Shown: positions 8,563 through 18,147, counted from the stretch's first letter. The stretch is DNA of 64,000 nucleotides from Microbacterium sp. LWO13-1.2 (GCF_038397725.1 NZ_CP151634.1:992001-1056000), one strand, 5' to 3'. Translations and numbers: made by a program. Notes: generated by a model from the sequence alone, not told the origin.

Positions 8563-9873
8563 ATGGTCTTCGAGGGCTCGAGCGCCGCGATCTCCCATAC
8601 CGGGAAGATCCGCTCCAACAACCAGGACTCCGGTTACGCCGGCGCGAACCTGTTCGTCGTCGCCGACGGCATGGGCGGCCACGCCGGCGGCGATGTCGCC
8701 TCGAGCATCGCCATCCACCGCATGGAACCCCTCATGGAACCCCTCGACCAGGGCTATGCGACCACCGACGATGCCCAGGCCTCCCTGCAGGCCGCCGCGA
8801 CGACCGCCGCCGGTGACCTCATCCGCGCCGCCAGGGAGCGTCCGGAACTCGCCGGGCTTGGCACCACCCTCAGCGCGATCATCATGGTCGACGAGTACGC
8901 GGTCATCGGCCACATCGGCGACTCCCGCATCTACCTCTACCGCGACGACGCGCTGACGCAGATCACCGCCGACCACACCTTCGTGCAGCGCCTCGTCGAC
9001 TCGGGACGCATCACGCCGGAGGAGGCCAGGTACCACCCGCGCCGCTCGGTGCTGATGCGGGTGCTCAGCGACATGGACTCCGACCCCGAGCTCGACATGT
9101 TCGTCATGCCGACGCTGCCGGGCGACCGCTGGCTGCTCTGCTCGGACGGCCTCTCCGGGGTCGTCGACGAGGCCCACATGCTCAAGGCGATGCGCCTCGG
9201 GATGGCACCGGGTCGCACGGCCGACAACCTGCTGAAGCAGGCACTCGACGGCGGCGCCCCGGATAACGTCACGATCGTGCTGGTCGACGTCGGCGGGCAC
9301 CATCCGCTGTCGTCCGGCACACCGACGATCGTCGGCTCGGCGGCGAACCCCTCCGGCCTCATCGCGCCGTCCGCGCGGCCGGCCCGCACGAACTGGCTGC
9401 ATCCGGTGCGCCAGGCCGCCAACGAGCCGAGCCACTTCGAGCCCGCGGCCGAGTACCTCGAGGAGCTCATCGAGGAAGATCGGCGTCGCGCACGGCGCCG
9501 TCGCGTCGGGTGGATCGCCGGACTCCTCGTCGTGCTGGTGATGCTCGGCGTCGCGGCCTTCGCCGCGTACAGCTGGACGCAGACCCGCTACTTCATCGGT
9601 GCCGATGACGACAGCGTCGTCATCTTCCAGGGCGTGCAGCAGAACCTCGGCCCGATCGTGCTCTCCACGCCGCTCGACGACACCGACATCCTGCTCGCAG
9701 ACCTTCCCGAGTATCAGCGCGCCCGGGTGGAGAGCACGATCACGGCACGCTCGCTCGCCGACGCGATGGCGATCGTCGACCGGCTTCGGGCCGGCGCCGA
9801 GGCCAACGTCATCGAAGAGACCCCGCTGCCGACGCCGATGCCGACGACGAGCCCGACGGCGGGCACCCCATGA
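8563..9873 (+). CDS. pstP: PP2C-family serine/threonine phosphatase
   Basis: 436 aa. The cytoplasmic PP2C domain spans about residues 8-240, with metal-binding motifs RSNNQDSGY, VADGMGGHAGGD, IGDSRIYLYR, LLCSDGLSGVV and PDNVTIVLV all intact. A membrane helix lies at about 315-340 (GWIAGLLVVLVMLGVAAFAAY), followed by an extracytoplasmic tail ending in a Thr/Pro-rich segment. It is the expected antagonist of the two kinases encoded downstream, controlling phosphorylation of cell-wall and division proteins. It overlaps rodA by four nucleotides. Confidence 0.95.
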   Translation: MVFEGSSAAISHTGKIRSNNQDSGYAGANLFVVADGMGGHAGGDVASSIAIHRMEPLMEPLDQGYATTDDAQASLQAAATTAAGDLIRAARERPELAGLGTTLSAIIMVDEYAVIGHIGDSRIYLYRDDALTQITADHTFVQRLVDSGRITPEEARYHPRRSVLMRVLSDMDSDPELDMFVMPTLPGDRWLLCSDGLSGVVDEAHMLKAMRLGMAPGRTADNLLKQALDGGAPDNVTIVLVDVGGHHPLSSGTPTIVGSAANPSGLIAPSARPARTNWLHPVRQAANEPSHFEPAAEYLEELIEEDRRRARRRRVGWIAGLLVVLVMLGVAAFAAYSWTQTRYFIGADDDSVVIFQGVQQNLGPIVLSTPLDDTDILLADLPEYQRARVESTITARSLADAMAIVDRLRAGAEANVIEETPLPTPMPTTSPTAGTP

Positions 9874-11255
9874 GCGTCGACGTCACGGCCGACACCAGCG
9901 TCATCAAGGCCCTCAAGCGGATTCGGATGCCGCAGACGCAGCGCAACCGGGAGTTCTGGCTGCTGCTGTTCGCCTGCGCCCTCAGCGGTGCCGCACTCAC
10001 CCTGGTGCAGCTGGGTGCTCTCGGCCTGATCGACCCGATGATCCTCTTCATCGGCGGCGGGCTCGCGGTGCTGGCGTTCGCGCTGCACGTGGTCCTGCGG
10101 CTCGTGGCCCGCGACGCCGACCCGTTCGTGCTGCCGATCGCGACTCTGCTCACCGGGCTCGGTATTGCGATGATCTACCGGATCGACCTGGCGAAGGACC
10201 TCACCGGCTGGGACGCGTACTCCGCGAAGCAGCTCGCGTGGACGGCCATCTCGCTCATCGGCGCCATCGTGTTGGTGATCCTGCTCCGCAATTACCGCAT
10301 CCTCTTCAACTACACCTACATCTTCGGCCTGTCCGGCATCGTGCTGCTGCTCCTGCCATTCGTCCCCGGACTGCGCATCCCGGACGCGAATGCTGCCGTC
10401 TGGGTGTCGCTCGGCGGCATGTTCGCGTTCCAGCCCGGCGAGCTGGCGAAGATCTGCCTGGCGATCTTCTTCGCCGGCTACCTCGTGCGCACCCGGGAGA
10501 GTCTCACCTCTGTCGGCACGCGCTTCCTCGGAATCACCTGGCCGCGCATGCGCGAACTGGGTCCGGTGATCGTGGTGTGGCTGATCTCGCTGGGGATCAT
10601 CGTCTTCCAGCGCGACCTCGGCACCGGAACGCTGATCTTCGGCATGTTCGTCGCGATGCTCTACATCGCGACCGGGAAGACCAGCTGGGTGCTCATCGGC
10701 CTGACGCTCGTCGTCGCCGGCGTCGCCCTCGCGACACAGATCCTCTCCTATGTGCGCGGCCGCTTCATCAACTGGCTGTTCCTGTTCGATCCCACCCAGG
10801 TCGACCCGGACGGAGCCGGCTACCAGCCGATGCAGGGCCTGTTCGGGCTCGCGCAGGGCGGACTCATCGGCACCGGCTGGGGCCAGGGACGGCCCCAGGA
10901 AACGCCCCTCGCCCACAGCGACTACATCATCACCAGCCTCGGCGAAGAGCTCGGGCTGATCGGCCTGTTCGCGATCCTCGTGCTGTACATGGTGTTCGTG
11001 AGCCGCGGGATGCGGATCGGCCTCGCTGGTCAGGATGACTTCGGCAAGCTGCTCGCGACCGGCCTATCGTTCACCATCGCGCTGCAGGTGTTCATCATGG
11101 TCGGCGGCGTGACGCGCGTCATCCCCCTCACCGGCCTCACCACTCCGTTCCTCGCCGCCGGCGGGTCATCGCTGATCGCGAACTGGCTCATCGTGGCGAT
11201 CCTGCTGCGGATCTCCGACGCCGTCCGTTCTCAGCCCCGGGTGGTGATCGGATGA
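9870..11255 (+). CDS. rodA: FtsW/RodA/SpoVE-family peptidoglycan glycosyltransferase
   Basis: 461 aa polytopic SEDS protein with about 10-12 membrane helices. The conserved SEDS signature is present near the C-terminal half: RFINWLFLFDP, GYQPMQGLFGLAQGGLIGTGWGQG, then SDYIITSLGEELGLIG, and the final VIPLTGLTTPFLAAGGSS. These proteins polymerise lipid II glycan strands together with a class B PBP, here the next gene. It lies between pstP and pbpA with 4-nt overlaps on both sides. Confidence 0.95.
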   Translation: MSVDVTADTSVIKALKRIRMPQTQRNREFWLLLFACALSGAALTLVQLGALGLIDPMILFIGGGLAVLAFALHVVLRLVARDADPFVLPIATLLTGLGIAMIYRIDLAKDLTGWDAYSAKQLAWTAISLIGAIVLVILLRNYRILFNYTYIFGLSGIVLLLLPFVPGLRIPDANAAVWVSLGGMFAFQPGELAKICLAIFFAGYLVRTRESLTSVGTRFLGITWPRMRELGPVIVVWLISLGIIVFQRDLGTGTLIFGMFVAMLYIATGKTSWVLIGLTLVVAGVALATQILSYVRGRFINWLFLFDPTQVDPDGAGYQPMQGLFGLAQGGLIGTGWGQGRPQETPLAHSDYIITSLGEELGLIGLFAILVLYMVFVSRGMRIGLAGQDDFGKLLATGLSFTIALQVFIMVGGVTRVIPLTGLTTPFLAAGGSSLIANWLIVAILLRISDAVRSQPRVVIG

Positions 11256-12709
11256 CGAAAGAAATCCGCCGTCTCAGCATCGTGATGCTGTTCATGTTCC
11301 TGTCGCTGTTCGCAGCAACGAGCTGGATCCAGGTCGTCGACGCCGAGACCCTCGCACAGAACAGCCACAACCGCCGCACGCAGCTCGACAGTTACGAGAT
11401 ACAGCGCGGATCGATCATCGTCGACGGCGTCAACATCGCCACCTCGGTGCCCAGCGACGACAAGTACCAGTTCCAGCGGGTGTACACGGATGCCGCGATG
11501 TGGGCCCCGGTGACCGGCTACTACAACCCGGCGCTCGGCTCGGCGACGGGTATCGAGCGCGCGATGAACGCGGATCTCTCCGGTACCGGATCGAACGCGT
11601 TCTTCGCCGAGATCGAGCGCCTCCTCTCCGGCCAGCCGCAGACCGGTTTCAGCGTCGAACTTTCGTTGAACACGGCGGCCCAGCGTGCGGCCTATGAGGC
11701 GCTGCAAGGGCTGCAGGGCGCGGTCATCGCGATCGAACCCAAGACGGGTCGCATCCTCGCCATGGCCTCGACCCCCGGCTTCGACACGAACCAGCTGGCC
11801 ACGCACGACGCGACAGCCGCGAACACGATCTACGAATCCCTGGACGACGACCCGGCGAACCCGCTGTACAACCGCGCGATCGCCGGCGGGCTCAACCCCC
11901 CGGGGTCGACGTTCAAGATCCTCGTCGCGGCCGCGGCATTCGCGAGCGGCGATTGGACTCCGGAGTCGACGCTTCCGAACCCGGCGCGCTACCAGCTGCC
12001 CTCCGGATCGTCGGACACCGTCTCCAACGCGTGGGGCGGCGCCTGCGGTGCCGGCGAGACCGTCACCATCGCCGAGGCCCTCCGGCTGAGCTGCAACATC
12101 CCGATGGCAGAACTCGCCGTCGAGCTCGGCGACAAGAAGATCCTCGAGATGGCGGAGAAGTTCGGGTTCAACCGCAGCTTCGAGACGCCGCTCTCCTCGA
12201 CGCCCTCCAGCTACCCGGGCGCCCTCGACGACGCGCAGACGGCCCTCACCGGATTCGGGCAGGGACAGGTCACTGCGACTCCGCTGCAGATCGCGATGGT
12301 CGCGGCCGGTATCGCGAATGACGGCGTCGTGATGAACCCGCACATGGTGGATGCCGTGATCGGCAACGACCTGTCGGTGCTGCGCGCCTTCGATAACACC
12401 GAGTTCGGCCGCGCGATCGATGCTGACGTGGCCGATGAGGTGACCGCGGCGATGGTCGCGGGCGTCTCAACCGGAGCGGCGCAGGGTGCAAGAATAGACG
12501 GGATCGACGTAGCCGGGAAGACCGGAACGGCCGAGAACGGCAACAAGCCGCACACGTTGTGGTTCACCGGTTTCGCACCGGCGGACGACCCCGCGGTCGC
12601 AGTAGCGGTCGTCGTCGAAGACGGCGGCGGACAGGGACAATCAGGATCCGGCGACTCCATCGCCGCTCCGATTGCTAAGAAGGTCATAGAGGCGGTGCTG
12701 GGCAGATGA
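11252..12709 (+). CDS. pbpA: Penicillin-binding protein (class B, PbpA type)
   Basis: 485 aa. An N-terminal membrane anchor (about 8-28) is followed by a non-catalytic domain and a transpeptidase domain (about 155-480). The active-site motifs are complete: SxxK as PPGSTFKIL, SxN as LSCNIPMAE, and KTG as VAGKTGTAENG. It crosslinks peptidoglycan in partnership with the adjacent RodA. The 3' end overlaps pknA (ATGA). Its size fits PbpA of Actinobacteria, which is shorter than PBP2 because it lacks PASTA domains. Confidence 0.95.
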   Translation: MTKEIRRLSIVMLFMFLSLFAATSWIQVVDAETLAQNSHNRRTQLDSYEIQRGSIIVDGVNIATSVPSDDKYQFQRVYTDAAMWAPVTGYYNPALGSATGIERAMNADLSGTGSNAFFAEIERLLSGQPQTGFSVELSLNTAAQRAAYEALQGLQGAVIAIEPKTGRILAMASTPGFDTNQLATHDATAANTIYESLDDDPANPLYNRAIAGGLNPPGSTFKILVAAAAFASGDWTPESTLPNPARYQLPSGSSDTVSNAWGGACGAGETVTIAEALRLSCNIPMAELAVELGDKKILEMAEKFGFNRSFETPLSSTPSSYPGALDDAQTALTGFGQGQVTATPLQIAMVAAGIANDGVVMNPHMVDAVIGNDLSVLRAFDNTEFGRAIDADVADEVTAAMVAGVSTGAAQGARIDGIDVAGKTGTAENGNKPHTLWFTGFAPADDPAVAVAVVVEDGGGQGQSGSGDSIAAPIAKKVIEAVLGR

Positions 12710-14430
12710 GGCCGACGCAAGGTGTGTCGTTCGGTGGTCGCTACGAGCTGCAATCGCGGATCGCGATCGGCGGCATGGGCGAGGTATGGGAGGCGACGGA
12801 TCACGTCATCGGACGTACCGTCGCGATCAAGATCCTCAAGGACGAGTACATGGGGGACCCCGGGTTCCTCGAGCGATTCCGCGCTGAGGCGCGGCACGCG
12901 GCCCTCGTCAACCACGAGGGCATCGCCAGCGTCTTCGACTACGGCGAGGAGAACGGTAGCGCCTACCTGGTGATGGAACTCGTGCCCGGTGAGGCACTCT
13001 CCACGATCCTCGAGCGCGACGGGGCGATGAGCGCCGACAAGACGCTCGACATCGTCGCCCAGACGGCATCCGCACTGCAGGCGGCGCACGCCGCCGGTCT
13101 CGTGCACCGCGACATCAAGCCGGGCAACCTGCTGATCACGCCCGACGGCCGTGTGAAGATCACCGACTTCGGCATCGCGCGCATCGCCGACCAGGTTCCA
13201 CTGACCGCGACCGGTCAGGTGATGGGCACGGTGCAGTACCTGTCGCCCGAGCAGGCATCCGGCCACCCCGCTTCGCCCGCCACCGACACCTACTCGCTCG
13301 GCATCGTCGCGTACGAATGCCTGGCCGGCAGACGCCCCTTCACCGGCGAGTCGCAGGTCGCCATCGCGATGGCCCAGATCAACGAGCAGGCTCCGCCGCT
13401 GCCGCCGACGGTGCCGATCCCGGTGCAGAACCTCGTAATGGCGATGATCGCGAAGAAGCCCAGCGATCGACCGTCGTCGTCTGCCACCGTCGCCCGCGCC
13501 GCTCAGGCGCTGCGTCGCGGTGACCTGAACTCCGCGGCGATCGCCGTTCCCGCCATCGCCGGCGGCGCCGCCGGTGACGACGACGCCACCCGCATGTTGA
13601 CCGGCGTCGCGGGCGCAGACTCCACTCGCCTTCTTCCGACCACGGCATCCCTCCCCGTCGAGGGTGCCGAGGCGGAGAAGGAGAAGAAGAAGCGCAGCCC
13701 GTGGACGTGGCCGCTCATTGCTCTGATCGTCCTTCTTCTCGTCGTGCTCGGCGGAACAGTCTGGATGCTGATGAATCCCGCGAAGGACGGCGCAGACCCG
13801 ACGACGCCTCCGCCGACGTCCGCAAGCTCCACGCCGACGCCGAAACCCACGCAGACCCAAGCACCAGAGGTGCCTCCGGTCAACGTCGACGGGCTCAACC
13901 TCGTCGGGATGACCTGTGATGAGGCCCTGGCGGCGGCGACGGCCGCCGGACTCGTACCGACCTGCCAGGACGGCGGCACGCCCGCACCGTCCGACGATCT
14001 CGTCGGCACCGTCGAGGCCGTGAGCCCTCGCGGCTCGGTCAAGACCGGCACGCCGATCACCCTCACGCTCTACATCGGCGCCGTGCAGGTGGGCGGACCG
14101 ACTTCGGCCCCCACCCTCAGCGGCCCGGCGATGGCAGGCCAGAAGATCACCCTGAACTGGACGAACTTCGAGTGCCCCTCCGGCCTGCCGGTGCGCAGCG
14201 CCTACGAGGTCACCCTGACGAACGCCACGTTCGACGGGACCGCGACAACGCAGAGCTTCGCCGCCAGTGTCCGCAACGCGCAGATCACGATCAACCCGGA
14301 CACCGCCGGCCAGAACGTGACCGCGACGTACCGCGCCTTCTGCGGCGAGAGTCGTCCGTCCGACAACTCTCCGCAGATGGAGGAGCCGATCCTTCCCGGC
14401 CTTCCGGACGGCGAGGAATCAGGCAATTAA
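12706..14430 (+). CDS. pknA: Serine/threonine protein kinase with one PASTA-like unit and an extra C-terminal beta domain
   Basis: 574 aa. The kinase domain (about 10-270) has the glycine loop IAIGGMGEVWEA, catalytic HRDIKPGNLL, DFGIAR and activation loop GTVQYLSPEQ. A membrane helix at about 333-357 (WTWPLIALIVLLLVVLGG) is followed by a Thr/Pro-rich linker, one PASTA-like unit (about 385-460, NLVGMTCDEALAAATAAGL), and about 100 further residues with an Ig/FN3-like beta pattern and paired cysteines. Mycobacterial PknA has no PASTA domain, so this extracellular part is larger than the textbook protein. ATG overlaps the pbpA stop. Confidence 0.9.
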   Translation: MRPTQGVSFGGRYELQSRIAIGGMGEVWEATDHVIGRTVAIKILKDEYMGDPGFLERFRAEARHAALVNHEGIASVFDYGEENGSAYLVMELVPGEALSTILERDGAMSADKTLDIVAQTASALQAAHAAGLVHRDIKPGNLLITPDGRVKITDFGIARIADQVPLTATGQVMGTVQYLSPEQASGHPASPATDTYSLGIVAYECLAGRRPFTGESQVAIAMAQINEQAPPLPPTVPIPVQNLVMAMIAKKPSDRPSSSATVARAAQALRRGDLNSAAIAVPAIAGGAAGDDDATRMLTGVAGADSTRLLPTTASLPVEGAEAEKEKKKRSPWTWPLIALIVLLLVVLGGTVWMLMNPAKDGADPTTPPPTSASSTPTPKPTQTQAPEVPPVNVDGLNLVGMTCDEALAAATAAGLVPTCQDGGTPAPSDDLVGTVEAVSPRGSVKTGTPITLTLYIGAVQVGGPTSAPTLSGPAMAGQKITLNWTNFECPSGLPVRSAYEVTLTNATFDGTATTQSFAASVRNAQITINPDTAGQNVTATYRAFCGESRPSDNSPQMEEPILPGLPDGEESGN

Positions 14431-14487
14431 CGTAGTCCGCGCCGTAGTCTGAGAACAGCTTCACCAGTCGTACCAGGGGGTCAATCC

Positions 14488-16185
14488 GTGTCCATAGAGC
14501 AACGCGTTCTCGCGGGTCGATACCGCGTCGACGAGCTCATCGGGTACGGCGGCATGGCGAAGGTCTATCGCGGTCAGGATCTGACGCTCGGCCGCGAGGT
14601 GGCGATCAAGATCCTCGACCCCGATCTCGCCCGTGACACGGCCTTCCGCACCCGGTTCCGCCTCGAGGCGCAGGCGGCGTCGCGGATGTCGCATCCCTCG
14701 ATCGTGCGCGTCTACGACGCCGGCGACTCGACGACGACCTCGGGGGCTGCCGGGTCCGAGGACCCCCCGTACATCGTGATGGAGCTGGTCAAGGGCACGC
14801 TGCTGAAGGACATCATCGCGGGGGGTCCGGTACCGGTCGCCGATGCCGTGCGCTACGTCGACGGCATCCTCGAAGCACTGGACTACTCGCATCGCGCCGG
14901 GGTCATCCACCGCGACATCAAGCCGGGCAACGTGATGGTGACCGACAAGGGCCAGGTCAAGGTCATGGACTTCGGTATCGCCCGTGCGGTGTCCGACTCG
15001 TCGTCGACCGTCGCCGAGACCACGCAGATCATCGGCACCGCCGCGTACTTCTCACCGGAGCAGGCGAAGGGCGAGCCGGTCGACGCCCGCGCCGACCTGT
15101 ACTCCACCGGCGTCGTGCTCTACGAACTGCTCACCGGACGGCAACCGTTCCGTGGCGAATCGCCGGTCGCCGTCGCGTACCAGCACGTCAGCGAGACCCC
15201 GGTGCCGCCGACCGAGGTCAACGACGAGTCTCCGGGCGCCCTCGACCCGATCGTGCTGCGAGCACTCGCGAAAGACCCGTACCAGCGCTTCCCGGATGCC
15301 TCGAACTTCCGTGCCGCTCTCGACGCCGCTACCACGGGACACGCGCCGAGCCGCAAACAGCTCGGCGCGCTGACCAGCGAACTGTACGGCCCGAGTCCGC
15401 GCCATGCGCAGGAGACGGCACGTTCCCTCCGGCAGCTCAGCACGGACACGACGATGGCCCGCACCCAGTCCGGACCGCCAGTGGCGTGGATCTGGGCCGG
15501 GGTCGCACTGCTCGCGGTGCTTCTCGTCTCCGTGCTCTTCTGGGTTCTCACGATCAGCATGCGCCCGCCGGAGGTGCCGAGTTCGGCGGTCACCGTTCCC
15601 GATCTCGTGAACGTCTCCGCCGAGCGCGCGCAGGAAGACCTGGGCAAACTCGACCTCACCGCCAAACTCGTGCTCGAGTCGAGTACCGACATCGTCGAAG
15701 GCAACGTGATCCGCACGGATCCCGAGCCGGGCGTCACCGTGGCCGAGGGCGATTCGATCACCGTGTATGTCTCGACGGGAGTCAAGACATCCGTCGTGCC
15801 ATCGCTGGAGGGCTTGTCCCGGGCGGCCGCCGAGGCGGCGCTCACCGCCGCCGGTCTCGAGATCGGCTCCGTGATCCAGCGCAACGACAAGAGCCTCGCG
15901 GCCGACACCGTGATCGAGGCGAGCGAGGCGGCAGATTCCGAGGTCGCCCCTGGTACCGCAGTGAATCTCGTCGTCGCCAGCGGAAAGGTCACGCTCGATG
16001 ACGTCACGGGCTGGACGCTGACCTCTGCCACGACCGCTCTCGAAGATCTCGGCCTCGTCGCGACGCACGTGCCGCTCGCGGACTGCGCGGCGACGAACCC
16101 GAACACCGTGGCCTCGATGTCGGTGGCCCCGGGCGACGTGGCCGTCGGATCGCCGATCGAGCTGCGCTACTGCACAGGCAAATGA
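14488..16185 (+). CDS. pknB: PASTA-domain serine/threonine protein kinase (PknB type)
   Basis: 565 aa. The kinase domain (about 8-275) shows IGYGGMAKVYRG, HRDIKPGNVM, DFGIARA and GTAAYFSPEQ. A membrane helix at about 331-355 precedes three PASTA repeats (about 365-565), e.g. VPDLVNVSAERAQEDL and VPSLEGLSRAAAEAAL. PASTA domains sense muropeptides or lipid II and couple cell-wall status to growth and division. Most PknB orthologues carry three to four repeats. GTG at 14488 follows CCAGGGGGTCAATCC, 57 bp after pknA. The stop overlaps the next small gene by four nucleotides. Confidence 0.95.
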   Translation: MSIEQRVLAGRYRVDELIGYGGMAKVYRGQDLTLGREVAIKILDPDLARDTAFRTRFRLEAQAASRMSHPSIVRVYDAGDSTTTSGAAGSEDPPYIVMELVKGTLLKDIIAGGPVPVADAVRYVDGILEALDYSHRAGVIHRDIKPGNVMVTDKGQVKVMDFGIARAVSDSSSTVAETTQIIGTAAYFSPEQAKGEPVDARADLYSTGVVLYELLTGRQPFRGESPVAVAYQHVSETPVPPTEVNDESPGALDPIVLRALAKDPYQRFPDASNFRAALDAATTGHAPSRKQLGALTSELYGPSPRHAQETARSLRQLSTDTTMARTQSGPPVAWIWAGVALLAVLLVSVLFWVLTISMRPPEVPSSAVTVPDLVNVSAERAQEDLGKLDLTAKLVLESSTDIVEGNVIRTDPEPGVTVAEGDSITVYVSTGVKTSVVPSLEGLSRAAAEAALTAAGLEIGSVIQRNDKSLAADTVIEASEAADSEVAPGTAVNLVVASGKVTLDDVTGWTLTSATTALEDLGLVATHVPLADCAATNPNTVASMSVAPGDVAVGSPIELRYCTGK

Positions 16186-16511
16186 ACATCTCTGACGTGC
16201 CATTCGGCACCATCGACTGGGCGTCGATCGAGCCCACCGTCCACCCGGGAACCAGCGGAGAGGCGCACTGGCGCACTCAGGAGTTCGGGGGAATCCGTGT
16301 CCGGATGGTCGACTACACCCCCGGCTACCTCGCTGATCATTGGTGCACCAAGGGACACGTGCTGCTGTGCCTCGAGGGAACCCTCGAGACCGAACTCGAC
16401 GACGGCCGGAAGCTGACCCTGTCGCCGGGGATCTCGTACCAGGTCGCCGACATGGCAGAAGCGCACCGTTCCTCCACCGCCACGGGTGCGAAGCTCTTCA
16501 TCGTCGACTGA
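16182..16511 (+). CDS. DHCW/DHWC-motif cupin-fold protein
   Basis: 109 aa single-domain cupin. The central motif ADHWCTKGHVLLCLEGTLETEL contains His and Cys in the position where small DHCW-motif cupins are named; a beta-sandwich pattern with ELDDGRKLTLSPGISYQVADMAEAHRS follows. ATGA overlap with the pknB stop places it at the end of the kinase operon. Small cupins of this type usually bind a metal and a small ligand, but no enzymatic activity can be read from the sequence. It converges on the glutamine amidotransferase gene. Confidence 0.8.
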   Translation: MNISDVPFGTIDWASIEPTVHPGTSGEAHWRTQEFGGIRVRMVDYTPGYLADHWCTKGHVLLCLEGTLETELDDGRKLTLSPGISYQVADMAEAHRSSTATGAKLFIVD

Positions 16512-16530
16512 CCCTGACGTCAGCCCTCAC

Positions 16531-17166
16531 TCACTCCGCGGAGAGGGGGTGCAGGGACGCCGAGCGCCGCACGGCATCCCGATCGCCGCAGAGCTGGAGC
16601 CAGTTCGCGAGCAGCCGGTAGCCGCCTTCGGTGAGCACGCTCTCGGGGTGGAACTGCACCCCGAGAATCGGGAGGTCGGTGTGTGCGATCGCCATGACGG
16701 TTCCGCTGTCGGTTCGCGCGGTCACGACGAGCTCAGGCGGCAGGTCGGATTCCGCCAGGGCGAGGGAGTGATACCGCCCGACGTCGAATCGCGAGGGGAT
16801 GCCGGTGAACAGCGTCGAGCCATCATGGACGACCCTCGACACCATGCCGTGCATCAGCTCGGGCGCCTCCGTCACCGCGGCGCCGAACGCCTCGCCGATC
16901 GCCTGATGGCCGAGGCACACGCCGAGCAGCGGCATCCGCATCCGCGCAGCGATGCGCACTGCCTCGAGCGAGGCTCCGGCGTCGGAGGGAGTCCCCGGGC
17001 CCGGGGAGAGCATGACGGCGTCATACTGCGGGAGCATCCGCTCGAGACCGTCAGCATCGACCGCATCCGCTTCGATCATCGCGACGTCAGCACCCAGCTC
17101 GCGCAGGTAGCCGACCAGGGTGTGCACGAAGCTGTCGTGGTTGTCGACCACGAGCACGCTGGTCAT
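16531..17166 (-). CDS. pabA: Glutamine amidotransferase, anthranilate/aminodeoxychorismate synthase component II
   Basis: 211 aa class I glutamine amidotransferase. SPGPGTPSDAG is followed by the nucleophilic Cys in LLGVCLGHQAIGEAFG and the His-Glu pair in ILGVQFHPESVLTEGG; RYHSLAL is the TrpG/PabA-type insert. It supplies ammonia to a TrpE- or PabB-type synthase that is not in this window, so PabA and TrpG cannot be separated by context. ATG at 17166 overlaps the stop of an upstream 51-codon gene by four nucleotides, and the sortase gene lies further upstream, suggesting one leftward transcript. Confidence 0.88.
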   Translation of the reverse strand: MTSVLVVDNHDSFVHTLVGYLRELGADVAMIEADAVDADGLERMLPQYDAVMLSPGPGTPSDAGASLEAVRIAARMRMPLLGVCLGHQAIGEAFGAAVTEAPELMHGMVSRVVHDGSTLFTGIPSRFDVGRYHSLALAESDLPPELVVTARTDSGTVMAIAHTDLPILGVQFHPESVLTEGGYRLLANWLQLCGDRDAVRRSASLHPLSAE

Positions 17167-17318
17167 TCGAGGTCGACCTCGCCGGGGGTGACGAACGGAC
17201 TCACCCAGGGGAAGACGTAGAAGAACAGCCCGTACAGGACCGCGGCGATCACGACGAGCAGGATGAGCAACCGCAGCCACCACGGACCGGGCAGCAGGCG
17301 CCAGAGTGCGGCGTACAT
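17163..17318 (-). CDS. 51-aa single-pass membrane protein between sortase and pabA
   Basis: MYAALWRLLPGPWWLRLLIL starts a protein with one strongly hydrophobic helix (about 15-35, ending GLFFYVFPW) and a short acidic tail, PGEVDLE. ATG at 17318 is preceded by AAGGAGACGAC, a strong ribosome site. TGA overlaps the pabA ATG. Coupling on both sides and the strong ribosome site make it a real gene despite its size. The function is unknown; position suggests a cell-envelope role with the sortase or division genes. Confidence 0.75.
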   Translation of the reverse strand: MYAALWRLLPGPWWLRLLILLVVIAAVLYGLFFYVFPWVSPFVTPGEVDLE

Positions 17319-17352
17319 CAGTCGTCTCCTTCGTCGGTGTCCATACTCACCC

Positions 17353-18147
17353 TCACACCGACGGCGCGGCCGGTGCCGGCGGCGGATCGGTCAGTGCTTT
17401 CGGCGGTCCCTCGGCCCGGGGCTGGAAGCTCTCGAAGACACCGTAGGCGACGATCCGCTCGGCGAGAGAGTACAGCGGTGAACAGGCGGTGAGAGTGATG
17501 TACCGCTCCCCGGTCTGCGCGCCCGGCATCTGCGGAACGTCGAGCAGCACATCGACAGCGCTCGGCTGCACGTACTCCAGCGTGCGGAATCGGTAGGTGT
17601 ACCAGCCGTCGGGCGTCTCGACGACGATCGCGTCGTTCAACTGCAGCTTGTCGATCTGATTGAACGGCTTGCCCCAGGTGGTGCGGTGGCCCGCCATCGA
17701 GAAGTTCCCGACCTCGCCGGGCATCTTCGAGTCCTTGTAGACGCCGATGCCGAGGTCGTCGAGGGTGCGCGCGCGCGAGGTTCCGCCGTAGATCCCGAAG
17801 TTGTAGTCGGCCCCGAACCGCGGAATGATCATCTGCCCGAACCACTCGGCGTCCGCAGGCGCCGCCGGGATCACCGGCTCGTAGAAGGTGGTGCCGTCTT
17901 CGGCCCTGACGAGCGGCGGCGGGGGCGGAGCCGGATCCTCGGCCAGCTGCTGCGAGATGGCCGCGCCTTCGTCGTTCTTCTGCGCCGCGATGATGATGTC
18001 GCCGATCCACATCTGCCAGGCGACGAACAGCATCACCAGCACGCCGGCCGTGAGCAGCAGCTCGCCGAGAACACTCGTGAACGTCGCACGGCGGCGGGCC
18101 GCACTGCGACGCGTTCGTCGTGTCCCGGACACGGCGGATGCAGTCAT
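17353..18147 (-). CDS. Class E sortase
   Basis: 264 aa. A basic N-terminus and a membrane helix (about 25-47) are followed by a Pro-rich stretch and the sortase beta-barrel. The catalytic triad is present: His in FSMAGHRTTWGK, Cys in TLTACSPLYS and Arg in LAERIVAYG. Class E sortases of high-GC Actinobacteria anchor proteins bearing LAXTG signals to peptidoglycan. Two such substrates are encoded in this window (LATTG at 25.3 kb and LASTG at 44.0 kb). It is upstream of the 51-aa membrane protein and pabA on the same strand. Confidence 0.92.
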   Translation of the reverse strand: MTASAVSGTRRTRRSAARRRATFTSVLGELLLTAGVLVMLFVAWQMWIGDIIIAAQKNDEGAAISQQLAEDPAPPPPPLVRAEDGTTFYEPVIPAAPADAEWFGQMIIPRFGADYNFGIYGGTSRARTLDDLGIGVYKDSKMPGEVGNFSMAGHRTTWGKPFNQIDKLQLNDAIVVETPDGWYTYRFRTLEYVQPSAVDVLLDVPQMPGAQTGERYITLTACSPLYSLAERIVAYGVFESFQPRAEGPPKALTDPPPAPAAPSV

